Both the position numbers and the translations under genes were made by a program. DNA of 64,000 bases. Origin: Rhytidiadelphus loreus (Eukaryota; Streptophyta; Bryopsida; Hypnales; Hylocomiaceae). The DNA lies in NCBI GenBank assembly GCA_947034895.1, contig OX344763.1, forward strand, positions 71,567,093-71,631,092, given 5' to 3'. Positions within the stretch are counted from its first letter, which is position 1; each line of letters begins with the position of its first letter. Under the pieces are notes generated by a model that was not told the origin of the DNA, did no database searches, and worked only from the letters and a program-made list of their open reading frames with translations. Below are positions 31,467 to 43,129 of this stretch, in pieces.

Positions 31467-34390
31467 ATGGATACTTTGGTGTCTTCCTTCTTCCAAATGA
31501 TTTCTGGTATGTCTTGTTCTGGTCCACTCAATGTCTACGGTTCTTTTACAGACTTAATGGAGAACGGAATGATGGTGGTGCCAAAGTACTCCTCCGATGA
31601 AGGCGAGATTCACAATGATCCAGAGGAAACTTTCAATATTCCGGACTGTGAGGATATCCCTCGGAGGCTTTGGATGACGCAGGTGGTCATCCTTCACAAT
31701 GTGGATGGTTTGCCTGTAGCGGAGGGGCTTTGTCACAGTGTGAACTCCAACCTTGTCTTTGGTTCTAATGGCCCCCTCGAAAATTCTCTTATCGCGGTTC
31801 ACATCTCTAAATCGTTGCGTCCTGAAGATGTCCAGTGGATTGGAGGTATTCTCTCCGTGCTTGGCCTATCGAACGTGTGTTCTTGAATGGATCAAGTCTT
31901 CGTGATCATGAACTTTGTGACGATTACAATCGTCGGGAAGCTAGTCCTACACAAACTTCTTCTACAAGCTCGAGACCATATACATCCTCTGTGAGGAATC
32001 CTCGTCCAGAAACGTGTGTGAAGGCCAGGGACTTGTTCACTCAAGAGTCAATCAATTCGGTGTCGAGCAAAACTTGTTGCTCCAGCAATTGCATTCAACC
32101 TTTTCCAAGGGAGAAGATTCGTGTGTTCCGTGAACGCATGTACCACAACTCAACGTTCGAGTTCCGGTACCACATGAAACTAGATGTTCATCGTCAAGTC
32201 CATCGTGATGCCCAGGGGAAGTGAGTGATCACTATTGAAGGAATTGATGTTTGCCTTGCGGCATGGCGACATATTGCTGGTGTCTCGGAGACAACATTCC
32301 ATTGTTTCCAAGGATTTGCTGCGAGAGGTGATCAAGCTCAACCTCATAGAAACTTCGATACACAAAAGCCTAGGAGTCATACTGTGCAAGCCACCGCGAC
32401 GTTGAAGTGCGTACTTGATAAGTCGGCGGATCACATGCCACATCGCACGTACACTCTTCCATCTGGAGAAAAGAAGGTGTCCATGATCTTGCCGGCTACT
32501 TTCACATGGAAAGAAACTATTCCTGAGGTCAATGCAGCAAATGCTATGTTCGGACTTAAAGAAGTTTCAGCTTCTAATGTCAGTAAGATTAGGAAACTGA
32601 ACTTCCCTGAATTAAGTGCCAAGAAGCCGGGGGACAATTTTGCTAGGTGCTCAAAGTGTGATCAACTACAAACTTTGAGGAGGACCGCCGTTCATGGTTT
32701 ACAAAGGAAGTGGACTCATCTATTAGACAAGCATCTGGCAAAGGCTCGAGCACATCGAGATCAGTATTACGCAAATCGCTACAAGTCAAGCACGTATCCT
32801 CACGAATGCTTGACAATCATGCATGACAAAATGGATCATGCAAAAACGACATCCCCTGTGTTCTCTCACAAAAGTAAACAACTGGATGGGCTCATTAAGT
32901 TACCGGTTTCTGTGACAGGTATGATTGCCCATGGACACGGTGATGTGCGTTATGCTCATTATGGTTTAGACATTTTCCTTCACGACTCAAACTACACAGT
33001 GGGGTCGTTAGCAAAACTCTTTCGAGATCTTGAGCTTCCACCGAAGTATTCCTCGCGGGAATTGTTTGCTGGATCCGGCTCCGCTCCTCTATTTCATGCT
33101 GTGCTACAAGGATCAGATGTTTGCAAATCTTTGCTTCGTCCATAACCCGAAGTTGCAATTCTTCCCACTTCTCTTCCTCCGGTTCTAAATGTGCAAATGG
33201 ACAATGCCATGGGAAACAACAAGAATAGATTTGTGTTTGCGTTTTGGTCCCTTCTTGTTGCTAAGAAGGTCTTCCGTGAGGTCTACGTTAGTTTCATGTT
33301 GGTTGGGCACACGCATGATGACATAGATGCCTTGTTTGGGAGGTGGAGTATGCAGTTGAAAAAAGAGAACTTCCCTACCATCCCATCTCTCATGAAGTCC
33401 TTCATGGATGTGGATTCCGTACCTACAATTCCTCACCTTATTGAGGAGGTGCCAGATTTTAAAGCCTTCATAGAAGGTTCCATTTTGGATGGAGAGGAGG
33501 CACTTGTTGGCCATACGAAGGCACAACAATTCAAGTTTTATCTGAACTCAGTAGGTGTTCCAGTTATGAAGTACAAGCACTATTGCACTGATAGTGATTG
33601 GCTCCCTGAGGAAGGTGGAGGGATCAAATTATGGCGAGAGGACACTGAAGGACGTAGTCTTTGGCCTCGAGGGGAGCCAGTGCCTGTAGTCCATCTCCCA
33701 ATGCGAAGTTTGGATGAGATCTACAAAGGGTTATCAAGCTTCATCAAGTATTGGGAGGCATTGTGCAATGAGGATGGGAGTGGAGAATACCGGAGAAGGT
33801 TTGAACACTTAGTGTTCTATTGGCGGGCGGTGAATGCGGCCTTGAAGGACCCAATTGAACCATCAGCTGTGTTGAAGGACGGCTTTTGGCCTTCTACTCG
33901 CGTGGAGACGACAGAGGGGGATGAACTTGATGACGATGGTGAGGTTCGTGAGGAGTTTGCTGAAGATGATGCTTTCGTAGGGCAACTCCGTAATCGTCCA
34001 TTACCATCTTTTCGTGTGGCCCGTGATGTTTTCGAAGGGTACTTCGTGGCCGTTCGACCAGCGGATGGAGATGCAAAGCCGATATGGATTGCGCGAGCAT
34101 TGTCTGATCCTTTTGCAAACCCAGATCATCCTAACTGTGTATTGATTCAATACTTCCGGCCCACATCACGTGAGCGAACTATTCAAAAATACTATACTGG
34201 GTGGGATTCCACTAAAGGATTGCTTTGGAAAGTGGACGAGACCCAGAACCCAATTTGGGAAGAAACAAATTCACTGATGACGGCTTGGAAGTCGAGGGTG
34301 AAGAAGGACACAATTGAGTGTGTCCTTAAAATACCGTCTACTCAGATCAACGTTATCAATGGTAGTTTGTCTGCGTACAATTCCGATTGA
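31467..34390 (+). pseudogene. DUF7869-type transposase-like gene, decayed
   Basis: The coding sequence runs in one frame from about 31835 to TGA 34388-34390, broken by TGA 32222-32224 and TAA 33143-33145. The first segment (31467-31886) is in another frame, so one shift or an intron lies near 31840-31880. Signature blocks are LNVQMDNAMGNNKNRFVFAF (33185-33245) and VGHTHDDIDALFGRW (33301-33345). They are characteristic of DUF7869, an RNase H-like fold found in element-encoded proteins of plants, oomycetes and animals. The Asp of QMDN and the acidic HDDID motif are plausible catalytic residues. The C-terminus has QYFRPTSRERTIQKYYTGWD, which looks like a chromatin-reader or BAH-type strand. A CxxC pair (ARCSKCDQL, near 32645) may bind zinc. 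I infer that it is the transposase of the 19-kb element. Confidence 0.65.
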
Positions 34391-35156
34391 AGATAGACGA
34401 CTTGGCATAGACGGCATTCAAGTTTTTATATATTGTATTTACTATTCTTATTACATGTGCTGTTGTTTTGTTTTGTTCTTGCATAACTAAGAAGGATTTT
34501 AAATAATCGATTGTACTTGATTTAGATTAGATATATAGATTGCAGTTTTATGATTTGATTTTGTAGTATAAAGTCACTTGTGCAACAAGTGTCTTTTTAC
34601 ATTCTATTCAATATATCTTTTATTACTTTATTTATAAAGTTCTCTCTACTCTTTATGTTTCAATTCAATTTCCATATTTATTGACTTTGTATATGTCATT
34701 TGAAAAAGAATTAGAATTGAGAAAAGGTGGTAGTGGATAAGACCACTTTTTATTCTGTTAACATGTGAAGCACTTGTTACAATTTCGGATAAGGGGCTGG
34801 TTGGTTGTTACAACTTTCGTGCCTGCAAAGCTCACTTAGCAGTACCAAGTCATGTATTTCTTCAAGTCGCTCATACGAGTTCAATGAGAATCAAACTCAG
34901 ACCACCTGAATGAGATAAACAACCCCTTCCAACCAACCGTTCGGCTCATGACTTGGTGTTCAACTCTAGAAACAGTAGGCTCTTATATCAAAAATCACTT
35001 TCCTCTCTTTCTACTATACATTGTACTGTGACACTGTAAACTCCCATTTTAATGAAAATTACAACTTACAACCAAAGAATTGAGTTCCCATCAACTTAAC
35101 TCAACATGAATTGTGAAGCCTAAAAATAGACAACATTATTTTGGGAGGCTCCCAAT
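34391..35156. other. 3' non-coding region after the DUF7869 gene
   Basis: No gene. It holds a SINE-like stretch (34795-34960) and, at 35037-35065, an inverted partial copy of the terminal repeat (CTCCCATTTTAATGAAAATTAC). Confidence 0.5.
34795..34960 (-). repeat. possible tRNA-derived SINE remnant
   Basis: Read on the minus strand, GAGCCGAACGGTTGGTTGGAAG is followed some 35 bases later by TCTGAGTTTGATTCTCATTG. These resemble a decayed A box and a B box (GTTCGATTC with CG to TG). The spacing is near that of a tRNA. No target duplication was found, so this is weak. Confidence 0.3.
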
Positions 35157-35181
35157 CTCTCATTTTAATGAATATGATGTT
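35157..35181. repeat. right terminal-type repeat (inverted) of putative 19-kb element
   Basis: CTCTCATTTTAATGAATATG then ATGTT: the inverse of 15802-15826 with one mismatch. CCCTAAACCCT follows outside. Confidence 0.6.
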
Positions 35182-36724
35182 AAACCCTAAACCCTGAAGT
35201 GGAAGCCCCGGCAACACTCCACCAACTCCCTCGCAAGCATCAAATTTGAAACCCTAAACCCTGAAGTCGAAGCCCTGGAAGCTCCAACAGCACTCCACCA
35301 ACAACCATACTTATCCAGATGAGTCGTCAAGTAAGCTTTCAAACCTTGAAAACCGAATTTTGCATGCAAAACGAATTTTCCATGCAAACCGAATTACCCA
35401 AAAGGAATCCAGGCAGCACTCCCCCGCAAGCATATTTATCCAGATGAGTGAACTGGAATCGAGAAAAAAACCAACCAGTGATAAATTTCAGATTCACCTG
35501 CTCGTGTTGTGCGATGAGCTCCATCGATCCTCTGAACTCCGCCGATGCTCCGATGCTTGTTAAACCAGGGATTTTTTTTTGGATTTGGGACAAATAGCTA
35601 TGTGGCCTTCCTACAAATAAGGTTTTGAGTTCTCTGGCTCCTTCATTACTTTGGACAGGGACTGAAGGTGGCTTTTTTGTAAGCAATTTTGAGGCATGGT
35701 GGTTTTATTTTACCTACTTATGAAGAAACAATTGACATTAACATGTTATTGTAGGGAATGAAAATAGGGAAGTATTTCCAAAATTTTGTTGTAACATTGA
35801 CAATGATAATATTTTTCAAAGTAGTTAGGAGGCTACTACAATAAGAGATAAAAATGCAATTGGACTTCATTGACAGTCTTCATTAACAAAAAATGTTGTC
35901 TAAGGCAAATTCTAAAACCATGTATAGATGATGGAAACAAAAGGGCCAATTTTGAAACTAAACAAGTGAATAGTAATTCAATCACCATGCAAGGATGATC
36001 ATTGCATGAGTAAGGGGAACTACATCCAAACAATGCTAGCTAGAAAAACTTACTACTTTATAACACCATAATGGTACCACTCAACTAAGTGAACCTACTA
36101 TTGAAAACATTCTTTATATGGGAAATTCTTGATTGTGTACACTTGTTGTGCCTTCATGCCAACCACCACTCTCAAGTTGGCATCCAATCTATTCCAATGT
36201 TGGTCCTTCAAGAATGACAAGGAAGAAAAACAACATTCAACAAAGAAAAACAACAATGTTGGCAACATGGGAGCTCATCTACTCCAATTAAAGGAATCCT
36301 AGCATCATCTACTAATAAATGGAGATGGACGAGGTTTCATGAAGATGTGTGGATAAGAGTGATTAGGCAACAACAATAATAAAAATTATTCATAATTAGG
36401 CTTCAAATGTACATTAAATTTTAGAATCTTCATTAGACTAGCATAATCTTCATTTTTAGCGGTGCTTTTACATTTGGATGCTGGCATTTTTTTTTCATTG
36501 AAGTTTTTTTGTGAACCTTTCTGGCTATCAACATGGCAAGATAATTTTGCTTTGGCATTTTTGGGGTCATTTATCCCATTTTTTTTACAAAGGCTTGAAG
36601 CTGACTTTTTTTTTGAGGAAATTGGGCATTAAATTGCCTAAAAAAAAAACCTTGTGTTAAACCGATCCTCCAAACTCCTCCGAGCTCTGATGCTTGTTAA
36701 ACCAATCCTCCGAACTCCTCCGAT

Positions 36725-36836
36725 GAACTCCTCCTCGTGTGCGATCAACTCCTCGTGTACAATCAACTCCTCCTTGTGTGCGATCAACTCCCCGTGTGCG
36801 ATCAACTCCTCCTCGTGTGCGATTAACTCCCCTATA
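36725..36836. repeat. mini-satellite, ~20-25-bp unit
   Basis: Repeats of CTCCTCGTGTGCGATCAA with length variants, five to six units. Confidence 0.75.
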
Positions 36837-36949
36837 GACTAGAGAGAACAACAAAGCAAGAGAGAACAAGATTGAGAGAAGAAATCAGAAAAACGCCAAA
36901 ACAACAGAAAAGCACAAGAAAGTACCCCGGCTCAAACCCTAGGGCGCGC

Positions 36950-37100
36950 TGCGATACCCGTGTAGCCATACCCTGCGATACTTGTGCAGCTATACCCTGT
37001 GATACCCATGCACCCATATCCTACGATACCCGTGCAGCCATACCCATACGCTGAGATGATACTCGTGCATCTTCCTTGATACCCGGATTGATAACGGAGA
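36950..37100. repeat. mini-satellite, ~22-24-bp unit
   Basis: Repeats of GATACCCGTGCAGCCATACC with variants, at least five units, then looser copies up to about 37100. Confidence 0.7.
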
Positions 37101-37489
37101 TGATACCCGTGCATACATACACATGCAAACATATCCGCGCACACGTACTCGCACTGATTCTCTTGAACCATAGGAAAAAAAAAAAAAAAAATGCACTTTT
37201 ACAAAAAAAATTTAAGAGATCAATACCATAGAAAAAAATTTGTACTCTTACAGAAAAATTTAACCCATAAATGTCGATACGGATGTTTGGCGTCCGATGA
37301 ATGACAAGGGAATTTCCTGTATAGGACAGAAATACAACTATTCATCCTCGGTTTTGGAGGTGGAAAGGAGAAATCTTCTACAGTGCTTTAACTTCCAATG
37401 AGTGGTTTTGAAATTTAGTATACTAATGATTCCCACGGTATCAAAATGCATGGTTTTCACGGTCACCCGTCCATCCTTTAAGGGTTAAA

Positions 37490-39660
37490 CATTACAAAAA
37501 AGAGAGTACATTTGCGACTGCAAAGAATGATTGCTTTGCAGTCATTCCGGACACTTTTGACTACAAAATGACTTAAGCATTTTGAAGTCATTGTGGCCAA
37601 GTCATTTACGGAAATGACTGCTAGCGTATTATCACTGTCCAATACTGCCAAGGATGAAAAAATGGATGACAATGAAGTTGGTTAAAGGGAGAAAGAAAAG
37701 AAGGTTAAGGAAATGAGATATAAATTGCCATGTGGAAAGCGACTTCACTTTCCGGGTGACGTGGACGTCTAGGTGGCCAGTCATTTGTAAGTCATGATTA
37801 AGTTACGTCAGACCCGTAATGAATCCAATGTGGACATCCATGTGGACAGTCACTTTTAAGTCATTTTTAAATTAGGTCTTACCCCTCATGAATCTGACGT
37901 GGACATCTACGTGGCCAATCATTAGCAAGTCATTTGCAAGTTCTACTACATCTTCTCTTCAGCTGACGTGGACAGTCGACTGTTAGTGTTCTTGTAGTCA
38001 TATGGCAGTTGTGCAAGAGTCATATTGGGAGTCATACGAGTTTACGCTTAGGGTCACTTTGTAGTCATGTAAAAGTCATGGAATAGTAGGGTGCAATTCC
38101 CGTGTCCGAAAGGGAGTCATACATCAGTCATTTGGAAGTTTTGTTTACATTTGCATTGCAAATGTGGGATGCATTATTCAAGAATATGGTTTTCACATAG
38201 TCGGAGGGACGTATATTTGCAGTCATGGTTAATTTATTTCTTCTAATTGAATCCAGCTACAATGAACGCACTATCATCAGTGACTACTACTAACGTACAA
38301 TGAATGACATTATAGGCTACATTCAAGCCAATTTACACTTGCAAAAACATTCAGAAGTACCTATATACTTGCGGACCACAGGCACTACCCATGCTACATG
38401 TACATGACTCACAAACTGCACCACTACATTTAGAAACCCAAAATTGCAATTACCACATGCTCATCAACATCATAGCCACTATGCAATGCTAACAAGGAGA
38501 AAGTGAGGAAGGAAGTTTCTGATTTGATTATGAAGATGTGCAGTACGGTCTCTAGGTCATTTACAACGGCCATCACTGCATTGGCACAAGTCTAAAAGAA
38601 GAGGCTACTCATCACAGACAAGGGCAATTGAGGTTCAAGGGGAAAGTTTCATATACTTAGAGTCCCATATTGCAGTACTCCCCTTCGCATCTTGAATTAC
38701 CAGCTGGTCTGTGTCGTCGTTGGGGTACATGAGCGCCACTCCAAACGCTAGAATGTCACGCACGTCCACCCTTTACTAGGACTCCGGAATCTCTCGACAG
38801 TAGAACTTGTGTTCACCCGAGATGCCACTAATGATCCCCGCCGCCACTTTCTGCCACACGGACCGAGGGTTCATGAGGAACACTCTGTTGCCGACTTTCC
38901 AGTGCATCAGGCAACTAATTAGAGACTTCACTGTTCCTCAAAGTACCGTCTGCATATTTCTACACTAAAGTGAATGTGACTTCCTCTTGACTTCCCGGTG
39001 ACTTCTACAGTGAATGTGACTTCCTCCTGACTTCCCGGTGACTTCTACAAAGTGCTGCATTGACTTCTACACGACTACATGGAGACTTGTTACTTTCCCA
39101 CCATGTGACTTTACTAGCGTCTACTTGAATGTGCAAAGGCCTTGGAAGGCACCCTGCAGTACCATGTTCTCTTATTACAAACACCGGATATTGCATATCC
39201 AATGGTGTAGAAGTTGCACATGTGCTCGCTAGTGCACATGCAACATTCGGAGAGGTGTAGATATCATAATACTACCCAAGTGGTACTTACCTTGACGTAC
39301 TTAGGGGACCTACATAGTAGACAACAACAAAGCGGTTTTGACTAACATTTTCAAATACCGCACAATATTCTAGCATTGTCTTATTGGAAAACCACTAAAC
39401 CGTTAGTCACGCTGGGCTGGTCGAATTCTTAGTGTGTAGGAAACTTGCAAGTATGTTGAAACAATTTAGACTTTGGGAAATACATGAAGGACGTCAACTT
39501 CATGGGTAGTGGTAGCCCATGACCTAGGTGTGTTTGTAGAATCATATGCAGTTTACTTCAATGTGGCTTTACATACCCAAACTAGCTTTACATCACTGGC
39601 GGCTTACTTTCCATCACAAGTGAACTGTGAAAAAATTGAATAATGGGACTACAAAGCCAG
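37490..39660. mobile_element. left end of element D: CACTA-like terminus and dense subterminal repeats
   Basis: CATTACAAAAAAGAGAG at 37490 resembles the common plant CACTA terminus CACTACAAAAAA with one change. From 37520 to 38170 the motif AAGTCATTT and its inverse AAATGACTT recur many times, about six in the first 100 bases. A GTGACTT/GACTTC variant follows, including a 40-bp tandem duplication (38969-39008 and 39009-39048). Such clusters are the binding sites of TNPA-type proteins. The other end of D was probably displaced beyond the window by the insertion at 43971. Confidence 0.5.
38640..38930 (-). pseudogene. gene D last exon, DUF8039-like C-terminus
   Basis: Reads MHWKVGNRVFLMNPRSVWQK, then VAAGIISGISGEHKFYCREI, two stops (TAG 38776-38778, TAA 38773-38775), and VDVRDILAF...LMYPNDD...VIQDAKGSTAIWDS. 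The pattern VA-G-I-G, H/HKF, V-V and a final I-DA-G---W is that of the DUF8039 region at the C-terminus of plant CACTA TNPA-like proteins. It lies in the same strand and order as the rest of gene D. Confidence 0.45.
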
Positions 39661-40415
39661 AACAACACTTCATGAAATCCCATATTCTCTAGACTGTTTT
39701 CGCAGAACTAAATATTTTTGGCTTACTATTTACTCCCCCGAGATGGAGGATCTATTACCACTGCTGACACTTCTCAAAATGAACAGAATAGTGACTATTA
39801 CAGACGTTTTGTGACCTTCATAAATGCGGATGATCCATCATTTATTCTAGGAACTCTTGTACAGCTATACATTCCTACCATCGAAGTAATGGGGAGACAC
39901 ATAGAAATGCCTACATGATGATTTTTTTGGAAAAAAACATGACTTCGTACTATTCAATTATTGGTCACGGGTCTATAAGATTTAGACCGGGGAGACATTT
40001 GGAGATGAACCACTCATCTACTGTTGTGTTCAGTTTTCTTTAGTCTGATGGCAAACAGACTCCGTGACAATAAAAGACGCGGCTACATTGACAGCGTGGA
40101 ATTACAGTTCTGGATTCCACTTGTAAAGAATAAACTTTATTAACATGCAACCTCTACGTGACTACGGGATGACAGGAACTTCACTCCAATATGACTTCTA
40201 CCAGCTAAGAAATAACAATGACATTGTAGTCCAACTTCATAGTGACCACTGCTTGACTAGAACAGTGGCATCGACAAAGGAAATGGTCAATTCCAACTTA
40301 CCTTCTTTGCACCTACGTCATGTCTTTTCTCGGTGGCCGACACTATCTTTGTCTTCGACTCCAGCTTCTGCGTGCGTCCCTGCATATATACGGGAGCACT
40401 TGTTAAATATTATAG
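38931..40415. other. intronic or subterminal region of gene D
   Basis: No further coding block is convincing. GTGACTT motifs continue to about 39130. Confidence 0.4.
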
Positions 40416-41410
40416 TTACTTGAAGGTGAAGGGACGCACTCTCAGCACAAAGCAGTGGTCTGTCCCTTCACCTTCCACAACATCCATAAATTCATATGGT
40501 GCTCCACTTTTGCGTCTTTGGATCATTTCTGTCATGGATTCGTTCACCACTTTCGGGTACTTTGATCGAAAGGTAGTCACGTCGGGGCATTTCCATAACG
40601 CCTCCAACAATGGCTACAAGTAACATTTCAAGTATTCTTTGTCGTCAGCCAAGGTGCGAAGCCACTTCACATAGAATGGAGTACTGATTAGGACGTTTGT
40701 AGGTGAATTGCAATCTACTCTACGACTATTATTATCAATAATGAACGTCGTTTCTTCTGTAAATGAAGGCCACACTGCGTACATAGAGCTCAAGTTCTTC
40801 CACATCAATGTTCGTTTACCTTCTTCCTGCTCTTGGACGTGGCAGCAATCACTAGACCAAGAAAATAAGGGATCCACATTACCTCCCACTTGAAGTGTGC
40901 TAAGCATGCACTCAACAACGTCTGCCATATAAGGAGTTGTCTCACTGCTCCAAAATGCTACTGTGAAATGCTGAAAACACCAATTTAGAAAGGATTTCAG
41001 CCATGGTCTGAACACTACTCTACGAATCTTTGTTTTAGCGCTTGGATGAATTCTAGTATTCGGATTCTTTTCTGTCAGCAAACTATAGTCCAGTTATCCA
41101 GTAGCGTGCCATGAACATTGAAAATGACCAACTTCGTCCTCCTTCCACTAATCCCGCCTTTCCTTTCAAGCAAAATGTCAATCACTGACTTCAAAATGAC
41201 CTCATGCAACGCACATGGGAGAATGTGCGCGGAGGGGCAAACCTTCGAGGGCGACTTTGCAGGTTTTCTGCCCTTCTTTGCCGGTGCAGCTGGAACTTCC
41301 CCGCCTACAATGGTTTTCCCCACGGCCTCGTCAACGACATCCTCTCCGCATTCTTTTTCGGCGCCCACCTTCCTGGGCTCATCGTCCTTAGTGCCTTCAT
41401 CCACTTCCAC
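40416..41410 (-). pseudogene. gene D FCP1/NIF-like domain, frameshifted
   Basis: KLVIFNVHGTLLDN lies near 41110-41150, FRPWLKSFLNWCF near 40990, TVAFWSSETTPYMADVV near 40940, TTFIIDNNSRR near 40735, NVLISTPFY near 40690, and a closing DDKEYLKCYL...PLLEALWKCPDVTTF at 40570-40650. The order is that of FCP1-homology phosphatases, including the final helix. Motif I is FNVHGT: the nucleophile Asp is Asn and the second Asp is His, but Thr is kept. The DDS motif is DNN. Catalysis should be lost. There are frameshifts near 41085 and 41400 and a TAG at 40614-40616. The frame ends at a GT donor near 40418. This sits inside a CACTA TNPA-type gene, unlike genes A and B. Confidence 0.6.
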
Positions 41411-42253
41411 TGACGCTTTTCAGAATGTTGGGAATGCCTTTGGAAGAATCACCAGGAGTGCCCGCGTCACTAGACTGCAACTGCTCCTTCAATTTTTCTG
41501 TAGATTTTTCTTCTACAGCACTTTTCTTGGGGTGTTCACTGTGGTCCTCATTTGGTGGACTCCCTTCGCCACCAACGTTCTGTCTCAGTCCTACTACAAC
41601 GATGCCCTGCATTGCATCTTCCACTTCCAGAAAAAAAGGGTCAGACTCAGCGGGTGGATTGCTTGGGGGAGGCACCTCCACTGCTACAAGGGGGGTCACT
41701 TTTTGGACACTACGGCCCTCATCACCTTCCTTACTGCCCCCTTCCGTAAGACTTGCGTCTACTTTGGGTGGAGATGCTTCTCGGTCTTCTACTTTCTACC
41801 GCGGTGACAAAGTTGGGCGAGGCTCGCAGTTTGGGAGGTCGTCGTCGGACACAAGTGTCACGTCTGCCCTTGTGGCTAGTTGGGATGGGTTCGGGATATT
41901 TGCGTTTCCTAAGGCGGGGCCCTTTCTATATTTTCCTTTCCCTACACGGTGCTCAACGAGGTTTGCAACTTCTACAACTTTCTTTTGGGAATTCGGCAGA
42001 AAGCCCGCAATGTCCAAGCGCACTCCCCCTCCAGACTCAAAAGGATCATCTAGTGCCGACTGTGTGATTGAAGGGCTACCTTCATCAATAAGCTTAGACC
42101 TTCCCATATAGTTTTGGAACATCGACCGCAAATCCTCTATCGCAGTCGCCTGTGCATTTGAATTGGCCATGATCTGAATGAACTTCACGTCCACTTCCTG
42201 CTTCAAAGACTCCACTGCTGACCTGAGAGAGGAGTCATCGCCGCTTGAACCCT
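41397..42253 (-). pseudogene. gene D middle exon: coiled-coil start and Pro/Glu-rich linker
   Basis: It begins after an acceptor (GATAG) at about 42253 with GSSGDDSSLRSAVESLKQEV, a helix with heptad character, followed by SNAQATAIEDLRSMFQ. It then becomes Pro-, Ser- and Glu-rich. TAG 41796-41798 interrupts the single frame. A frameshift near 41400 leads into the FCP1-like block. The helical start resembles the coiled-coil region found after Transposase_24 in TNPA-type proteins. Confidence 0.45.
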
Positions 42254-43055
42254 ATCGAGGTACAACACAGAAACAGAACAAGAGAAATCAGTCTTCTGTC
42301 ATATAGAAGTAATATCTAGTATCGTAGTTGTCCTCAAGTCATTTTGGAGTAACCTCACTAGCTTTTAGTGATTGGCAAATAACTCCACAACTCGAGGACA
42401 ACTTCCCCGCAACTACATCCTAGTTTGTAAATATGTCGGGAGTAATACACCGTTTTTTGTCAGCATATACAAGGCGGCGAACAACTTCAATTTCTCAAGC
42501 AGTGCTGTGAACGGACCCAAAGCCCTCAAGACACCTGTCTGTACACATTTTGTCACCCAAAGTGCAATTAGATGAACACTGTACAAAACTGCACGCGCAT
42601 GGAAGAGGTTTAGAATGCATTGCAGTACTTTGGAATTACCTACAACATTAGGAGAACAATACCTACGAACAAATTTCCTCAAGACAGCATGTTCTATACT
42701 ACATTCACAATACTAATCTCAGAGTTGGTCCTCAATGGATAAGGAGGGCCATACAAAAATATAGTAAAGAATATAGTCATTTGCGGAGCCCCTTGCAAAT
42801 ACAAAAGACTGTATAGAGGGATTGAAGATGTAATTCACATCAGCCGCCACACTCTCATACCCGATAGAACTTATTAACATTCTAATGGGACAATATTGAT
42901 GAATAAATAGTAATGAGTTCTACAGTTATCTTATCTTTGGGGCAAATCCGTCAAGGGTACCATAGTTAGAGAGAGGATCCATGTCTGTCTGTCTGCCACC
43001 CCAAGAGTATTGTCCCCTCCTTCCACCAACAAAAGTCCAAATCAACACGTATTAG
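42254..43055. other. gene D intron
   Basis: Bounded by a donor (ACTCGG then GTGAGTGG) near 43140 and an acceptor near 42254. No coding block. Confidence 0.4.
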
Positions 43056-43129
43056 TTAGGTAGAATGCCAAATATAGATCCACCAAAAATCATATGGGGT
43101 TGGTCTGGAGCAGAAAGAGGAACAAAGGC

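Larger units (their letters stand above)
15802..35181. mobile_element. putative ~19.4-kb transposon: gene B and DUF7869 gene, divergent, shared palindromes
   Basis: The left border is the 25-bp repeat at 15802-15826 and the right border is its inverse at 35157-35181 (one mismatch). The same 21-bp palindrome lies in gene B introns, just upstream of gene B (23251-23806), and just upstream of the DUF7869 gene (30636-31464). It was not noticed elsewhere in the window. The two genes diverge from a central AT-rich core. No clear target duplication is seen outside the 25-mers, and the true ends may lie slightly further out. Nested inside is a hAT MITE (20565-21014). The whole-element interpretation is inference. 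Confidence 0.45.
35182..37489. other. non-coding stretch with mini-satellites
   Basis: No gene is supported. A phrase around GATCCTC.GAACTCC..CCGA and GATGCTTGTTAAACC occurs at 35526-35570 and twice at 36655-36725, followed by the mini-satellites listed separately. Confidence 0.5.

Noticed and set aside
36725..37100. CRISPR-like array
   Set aside because: Units are adjacent without unique spacers and vary in length: an ordinary mini-satellite in a eukaryotic context.
41118..42111. Long plus-strand frames opposite gene D
   Set aside because: They are the antisense of the gene D linker and FCP1-like region, where the minus strand shows recognised motifs.
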